Assembly (NCBI RefSeq): GCF_030247185.1
Contig: NC_080571.1
Span: 111,655,067 to 111,719,066 of the forward strand
Direction: 5' to 3'
Length of the DNA stretch: 64,000 nucleotides
DNA from: Malaya genurostris
Taxonomy: Eukaryota; Arthropoda; Insecta; Diptera; Culicidae
A program made the translations under genes and the position numbers. Below the pieces are notes generated by a model. It ran no database searches and had not been told where the DNA came from. It saw only the letters and a list, made by a program, of their open reading frames with translations. Each line of letters starts with the position of its first letter. Within the stretch, counting starts at the first letter, position 1. Below are positions 58,437 to 64,000 of this stretch, one piece after another.

Positions 58437-59508
58437 ACACGGAAAGAAATCCGTTACTGCTGTCATGATTAGAAAATCATGAAACCAATTATTTAACTTC
58501 TCATGAAACCATGAGCAAAAGATCTTCTTCCATGAAAATTAATGATGGTTCGAAATTGCGTTACTTGAGGAATGTATTTCTTTTAAAGCTCGTAACTCCA
58601 ATTTTCTATCCGGATATCACTTTGAACCCTCTGCCTCATGTGATGTGATGGATTGTTTAGTAGATTAATGGTTGGACAAAAAGCAGACATTGAAAAGCGA
58701 GAACTACTGAAAATTTTAACTTTATCCTGAGGTAAATTCATTTCAAAATTGTGTTGGTTTACCCACCGACTGACAGAGAATTGACAACATGAAGATAATG
58801 AAAATTGACATTATCAGTTTTACAATTTGTATGCGACTATATCTGAATGTATTCTTACATATTCGACGAGACAGTTGTTGTTAAAATGATATTCCGAGAG
58901 CTAGCGTGAACCGAAAAATAAATTCGACTGTAAATTAGAAGCACCATCTAACGAAAATCGATATCGATCCGCGGTATTTGCAAGAATTCGACATAGAGTA
59001 TCTTTTTAAGAGGTTTGATACACACGTGTTTTTTCATGCAGTTCGTTTATGTGTTCCAAATTCTGACACAAAAAATCAAACCTGAAGTAATGAACGCAAG
59101 TAAACGCGTTATTTTAGATGTCGTGGTTGTTCAAAAACATATTTAAATTCTTGATGCTTCAGATTGAAAGAAATTCATTGTGCTTTTCACTGTTTTGCTA
59201 TTCAAATGTACATTATTTGAGACATTAGTTGAAATCGTCAACTACACATACTGTCACACCATTCCATTTAATTCATATTTGAAATCTTCATATTTTAAAA
59301 CATAACGCCTGAATTTATGTTGCCAAGATTACCATTGTAGCAGAAACACGCCTGAAGTTATACCCAACAACGTCAAATGCGTTACTCTAAATTTCAACGA
59401 AATCAGTCCAAATGGATCATGATCCGAGAACTTTTAATCATGGTGTATTATCATAACATGAAAATACACTATTTATTATTTCTTGAATGGGAATTTTGCC
59501 CGTGTACA
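58437..59508. mobile_element. TIR element with ACACGG ends, about 1.07 kb
   Basis: The left end acacggaaagaaatccgtta and the right end, in reverse complement, acacgggcaaaattcccatt are imperfect inverted repeats. Just inside each lies a run of tcatga/atcatg words, as in the 233-bp palindromic MITE at 23884. The centre (about 58570-59400) is unlike that MITE and has no coding frame that I recognise. Probably a larger non-autonomous relative. Confidence 0.6.
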
Positions 59509-60573
59509 GAAGTCCGAAAGCAGAAATTTATAACAATAGTTGTAACAAATTAAATAGCAAATTTAGCACAGAAACACTATATCACAGTCAACTTTAAGCA
59601 TCGTTTCAATCCAAAATTGTTGAATGATTTTTTTATTACATGAAGAACTCATTTTTCCAATTAATGAACGTTATCATAAGTCTTGCAAACGAAAATAAAA
59701 CACCATAACTGATTTTGTTATTATATTGTTATCACAAGTTTTAACTTTCAACTGTTTTCATTTGTTAAATATCTCAAAATAACACTAATTGTTATACATA
59801 TCAACTGTTGATGTACTTGTGTTATGATTCTGTTATGTGCATCTGATCGGGATGATGTTAAACTAATGACATACGAAAATTTCCAAAGAATGTTTGAATG
59901 TATTCATAACAGATATAAAATATAACAATTACTTTGTTTTAGCGGTTTTGCTAAAAACATCCCTCTTAGGCTCGAAACAGGCTCGTCACACTAGCTGACC
60001 CTCTTAAGTTGCAATAACGGATTGATGACAATCTGCTGATTATGACAAGCTTCCAGCTTCTGGAACTGCAACAATTTGCGAACAAAAACAAATAGCTATG
60101 CTGCTACTTCTGCTCCGTCTAACACACAAGGAAGAATGATCGATTTTTAATCATGACATTTATTTTATAAACGCAGAGTTGAACAGCGGTACTGATATTT
60201 TTCTGACTAAATAAAAAGTGTCGTTCGAGTGCGAGAAATGCGAGTAAGCGTGATGAATTTTTTATTCCAGATGCTTGAACAAACTTAATTAATAATGTTT
60301 AATGCTCAATGCTCAATGCTCTCAATACAATAAATATGGTGAACTTGATATACTCACGATCTAATATTTATCACACTCCCACATGACATAGTGAAATTTG
60401 AAAAGAATATATTTTAGTCAAAATAAAGCCAACGTGACATAACTCTACCTACATCTAGTACATCGGAACCTCAATTTAAGCGCAGAGTCGGGCGTAAAAT
60501 AAATGAAGAGTGATATTTTAAGAGGCATAGGATTTGATTTAAAGAAAAACCAAAAAAGCTCATAGAATATTAA
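59509..60573. other. AT-rich stretch without a recognised gene
   Basis: Contains a small tandem of aatgctc units at 60299-60325 and many gttat-rich words between 59640 and 59950 that look like another eroded MITE. Nothing firm. Confidence 0.4.
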
Positions 60574-60850
60574 TTAAATCTTTGTTAGAATCGATAGAAT
60601 CATCAAAATAATTTCATGTTGGAAGATGATTTTATGCAAATGTTGGCCGCGCCACCGCTTCAGATAACCCATGCACACGGCCCAATTTTGATACACTCTC
60701 TCCAACATATAGGCCGGTATTTCACGAATAATGCCACCGGACCAAAATCCACACCAAACAGTGACTTTTTTAAGCCTATTGTATATTGTATCTCGAGCAT
60801 GGACCATATACAAGAATCCCGATTTCGTCATCGATTACACTAGCAAGTCT
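60574..60850 (-). pseudogene. DD41D-type transposase, internally deleted
   Basis: The minus-strand frame has KKVTVWCGFWSGGII, the segment before the second catalytic Asp in this family. It is fused in frame to REIPAYMLERVYQNWAVCMG and RGQHLHKIIFQHE, the C-terminus. Everything between, including the second and third catalytic positions, is deleted, while the frame is kept. It is the same family as the relic at 1579-2019 with a different deletion. Confidence 0.75.
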
Positions 60851-62695
60851 TAAGCCCTGATTCGCATGCAGTATCACGAGTATGGCCCTTATTCAAGAAG
60901 TTAGTTCATGAATTTGTTTGTTTATGTATAAATGTATGTAGGTATGCCTGAACATGTTTTGAATTATTTCTAAAACCGTGTTTTTCAAATAAAACCCATA
61001 AAAAAGTTACGGTAATTAAATACGAATAAATTGAGTTCTCAGTTCACCCGTTACTTACGTAACGTAACGGCGACGTGTCTGGGCTCGTTAGTAGATATAT
61101 ACAATTACAAAAATTTGCTAACAAGTTTCAAATGGAATCGATAATTTTCTATTATCTATAACACCATCGTGACCACCTAGTTTGTTGAGCGATCATTCCC
61201 CTTTCCGGCCGGAGCTGATACAAATCCGGTACTAATTCCATAACGCGAACAAGAACCGCTTCGTATATCCATTAATCTTTAAACTATATAGAACTCACCA
61301 ACTAAACTAACAGGCCCCAAAACACGGTACGAAATATCGTCACCGGATCGAATGGTGCACAAGATTATCAACGGAATCCAGAGCCGAAATGAAAATATTG
61401 GAACGTGACAACATTCGATCGGTGAACTGCCTAACGACAGACCATGTAAGAGAAGCGGAACTCGCAGGAAGGTCTGATTGCGAACCCATCGGAAGAGAAA
61501 ACAATCATAAATCATACAATCCGTTTATGACAGCCTTTCTATACATCTATCATAAAAACACGAACCGTTCGAACATTACCACCAGCGACGTTCATCGCCG
61601 GTCCGGCAAAACAACGGCAGAAAAAATCTGTGGAAATGCCTTCCGGGCTGAGCTAACAAATCTCATGTGCAAGCATAAATCTAAGAGAAAGTGACGAAAC
61701 TTTGCCAAACTACTATAATACATGACGGAAAAGGAAAACTCTAATACCCATACCAAAAATCAACAGAAAGACAGGGAGAGAGTATTAGTTTGGCCCTTTG
61801 CAAGCCCCACAAAAAACAAGGGTTGATATTATATCTGTCATATTTTTCCGGATTCCCAGTAGGGATCATTCGTTTTTGCTCCACACGCATTTTTTTTTCG
61901 CAACTTTCGCACTCCTTTTCCATCGACTATTTCGGAAGTTGTGTCTGCTGTTGTTTTTTCCAACCATGATACACTGCACTGCGTGTCCTTCCGTTGTCAT
62001 AGTGCCAGTTCTGGCATACATTCACTGCTCGATGTACTGACGAACAGCGGGAAGGGTGGCGTTGACCTATTCTCATAAATCTTGAGTCCGGGATGTGTCA
62101 TTTTTTCCTCTTGTCTGCTAACGCGAGTGTCTTCTACGTACACGTCGACAAGGTACGATTCTGTTCGCTTGGGAAACTGGCAAAATAATCGCGACATGGA
62201 AACCCAGCGAACGGCTATAACAGATCTTCATTTGCATAACACTCTTAAGTTCAGTTTCAATGTTGCATTTGCTTTTGGAGTGGGCCTCCGAGTGGAGTTG
62301 TTTACCACTTAGCCCGTGACACATAAGACTTACGCTTAAACGTGGTACATGACTGCATGTGATGGCATCGGTTAAACATCTTGATAGAATGTAGATTACT
62401 CACCTGAAATGAAAGAAAAAAAAAAATATCAGTGACAACTGTTATAAGGAAAATAATTAGGTTTTTATTAGTACAGAAATACTTTGATTTAACTGCAGCA
62501 GTATGGAATTTCAACATTTATTCTTCAATAAATTGAGTGGAAATTTATTGATTTTTTTTTCTAAATAGAATTTGATTCCGTTTAAAAATAAAATCTTAAA
62601 AACTTGCGGAAATCGTACTTTTTTTTACTATTATTCCGTATTTTAATATTTTCGTATTGTAATTAGCGATGGCCTGTTCATGTATTACGAGAAAA
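60851..62695. other. Long stretch without a recognised gene
   Basis: Composition at 61200-62330 is more balanced and two overlapping frames of 78-101 codons (61279-61515 minus, 61389-61694 plus) exist without known motifs. It could include single-copy DNA. No support for a gene. Confidence 0.35.
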
Positions 62696-62790
62696 AATCT
62701 GATTTAATAAACCTAGAGGTGTAATGATGACTTTCTCACATTACTCGTATTCTCAGAAAAGTTATTACGTTTTTCTAGAATCACCTGTTC
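62696..62790 (+). repeat. Family A left end, diverged
   Basis: ttaataaacctagaggtgta then atgatgactttctcacatta. A mutated version of the family terminus. Confidence 0.65.
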
Positions 62791-62894
62791 ATAGAATAGA
62801 AACAAGATAGTTTTTTTTTAAACTGGAGCCCTCTTGCTTGGCTTACTCAGTGGGCGGAATGATATATTGTTTGCTCGCTATCATGGACTTCCAG

Positions 62895-63008
62895 AGCTTC
62901 GCAATTTGTTCGTCGTTTTTGGTTTGGAAAGTGTCGACAATGATAACTGCGTTCAATGTTTCAAAGCGGAATCAGGATAAACGATTATTTCTGATTCAGT
63001 ACAACCCA
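62895..63008 (+). repeat. Dispersed module shared with 54092-54305
   Basis: gcaatttgttcgtcgttttt, ggtttggaaagtgtcgac, gtttcaaagcggaatc, ttatttctgattcagtacaa. Confidence 0.55.
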
Positions 63009-63300
63009 GATAACCGATAAACATTCAAAAAGGATGTAACGTTTGCTGACTTGTCTATCTCCTCCAACGATCGCTTCGAGGAGTGGCCCGATGCCAAATC
63101 CGGCCAAAATGACGCAACTAACGGTAGACATTTCGTACTATGAACTTCCCCGTTCATGCCCAGTCCGTAGCGAAAAAAGAGCGGCTTTACATCCCCTTTT
63201 CGTTGATTGTCAGTCAAAGTAGTACCTTTTTGGGGAACTGCGTGTGTGAATCTACAAATCACCATGTCTTGAGTGGCTGATAGCCAGTGTATCAACCCTA
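63009..63300 (-). pseudogene. D37E-type transposase scrap
   Basis: The minus frame has MNGEVHSTKCLPLVASFWPD followed by LASGHSSKRSLEEIDKSAN. The FWPDLASGH block is the second catalytic motif of the DD37E family. Upstream frames do not show a DDE motif, and the third catalytic region is absent. It is cut off by the start of the ORF1-only element. Confidence 0.6.
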
Positions 63301-63317
63301 AAAATCTATCGATATTC

Positions 63318-64000
63318 TTCGCTTTCACATCTCATCCAAGTCAGTCGATAAAACAAAACCGCTTACATTCGGGACAGAAAAAATTAAGTACAGTATTGTG
63401 TAGTGAACAATAGAACGACCTCGAAATGAGTGAACCAAACGAAAAAAATCTACTGCCGACACGAAAAAATACAATTGTTGTTGACTTCAGGCAGTGCAAA
63501 ATTCGACCTTCGATACGAGAACTTGAAGGATTGTCTGAGGAGCAAATGCATCTTGACATTAAACGTGTGCATTTACTTCAATGCAATAAGACGAATAATG
63601 TTGCTTACATTCAGTTTTATAAAGAGTTGGATGCAATTCAATTCACAAATAACAATAACAATGCGCACTATGTGGAACACGAGAACATTAAGTACAACAT
63701 TCCAGTATATATGGAAGATAGTGCTATAGAAGTGCGTGTGCATGATCTTCCCTCAAGCGTCACCGATTCATATATTCGTAAAACTATGCCCCAATACGGA
63801 GAGATTCTCTCTATCAAAAAAGAAAAGTGGAAGAATTTTTTCCCCGGTATTCTAAATGGCGTACATTTATTACGCATACACTTGAAAAAGGCTATACCTT
63901 CTTATGTGATTTTCGGTCAAGATGCAAGAATTCCATGTAAATCACTTCTTACCTATGACAATCAGATGGCCACATGTCAATATTGAAAAAGTTGTTCACA
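63318..64000 (+). mobile_element. ORF1-only (gag-only) non-LTR element, copy 4 (runs off the window)
   Basis: Starts ttcgctttcacatctcatcc, three bases short of the CAGTTCGC start seen in copies 1-3, and follows the same leader. Its 3' half lies beyond the window edge. Confidence 0.8.
63426..64000 (+). pseudogene. LINE ORF1p, copy 4 (partial)
   Basis: The best-preserved N-terminal half: ATG at 63426 (MSEPNEKNLLPTRKNTIVVD), open for 186 codons through VRVHDLPSSVTDSYIRKT, PQYGEILSIKKEKWKNFFPG, ILNGVHLLRIHLKKAIPSYV, to YDNQMATCQY, where a TGA at 63984 ends it at the second Cys of the zinc knuckle. Compared with copy 2 this TGA arises from a two-base deletion, so the knuckle is also out of frame. 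It would be an RNA-binding ORF1 protein without its knuckle. Confidence 0.8.

Overview
This is eukaryotic DNA, most likely from a culicine-type mosquito. The evidence is the AT-rich background, long (TA)n and (GT)n arrays, a dense nest of transposable elements of several classes, and especially several transposase relics whose second and third catalytic residues are 37 residues apart, the hallmark of the ITmD37E family first described in mosquitoes. I cannot name the species. I found no host protein-coding gene, tRNA, rRNA or CRISPR array. Essentially every recognisable protein is a transposon protein, and nearly all are broken. The window is probably intergenic or inside a giant intron.

Layout. 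0-8 kb: Jockey-like LINE fragments, a DD41D transposase relic, and a TIR element (called family A here) split by a 2.7-kb hAT-type element with a perfect 8-bp target duplication. The hAT itself carries a mariner relic and a tRNA-derived SINE. 8.8-11.9 kb: RTE-like LINE copy A with a 13-bp target duplication. 12-15.5 kb: unassigned single-copy-looking DNA. 15.5-18.7 kb: a D37E relic, then a 5'-truncated Jockey-like LINE with a tetranucleotide tail. 19.9-21.1 kb and 24.1-25.3 kb: two copies of an unusual ORF1-only (gag-only) retroelement. 25-37 kb: mostly unassigned, with two D37E copies and a TA-flanked MITE built around a 30-bp minisatellite. 39-45 kb: family A copies with simple-sequence arrays, including three of them enclosed between two ~520-bp inverted arms. 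46-53 kb: a LINE RT relic, a SINE, ORF1-only copy 3, and RTE-like copy B, which holds the longest open reading frame in the window (433 aa RT). 53-64 kb: mariner, D37E and D41D relics, a long family A copy, an ACACGG-ended element, and ORF1-only copy 4, which runs off the end.

How the parts relate. The ORF1-only family is the most interesting signal. Three complete copies begin with the same bases (CAGTTCGC), end in the same poly(A)-signal 3' end, lack any reverse transcriptase ORF, and are flanked by 10-11 bp near-perfect target duplications. They therefore look like a non-autonomous half-LINE mobilised in trans. The autonomous partner is not visible here. The other TIR elements are likewise mostly non-autonomous passengers of Tc1/mariner- or hAT-type transposases.
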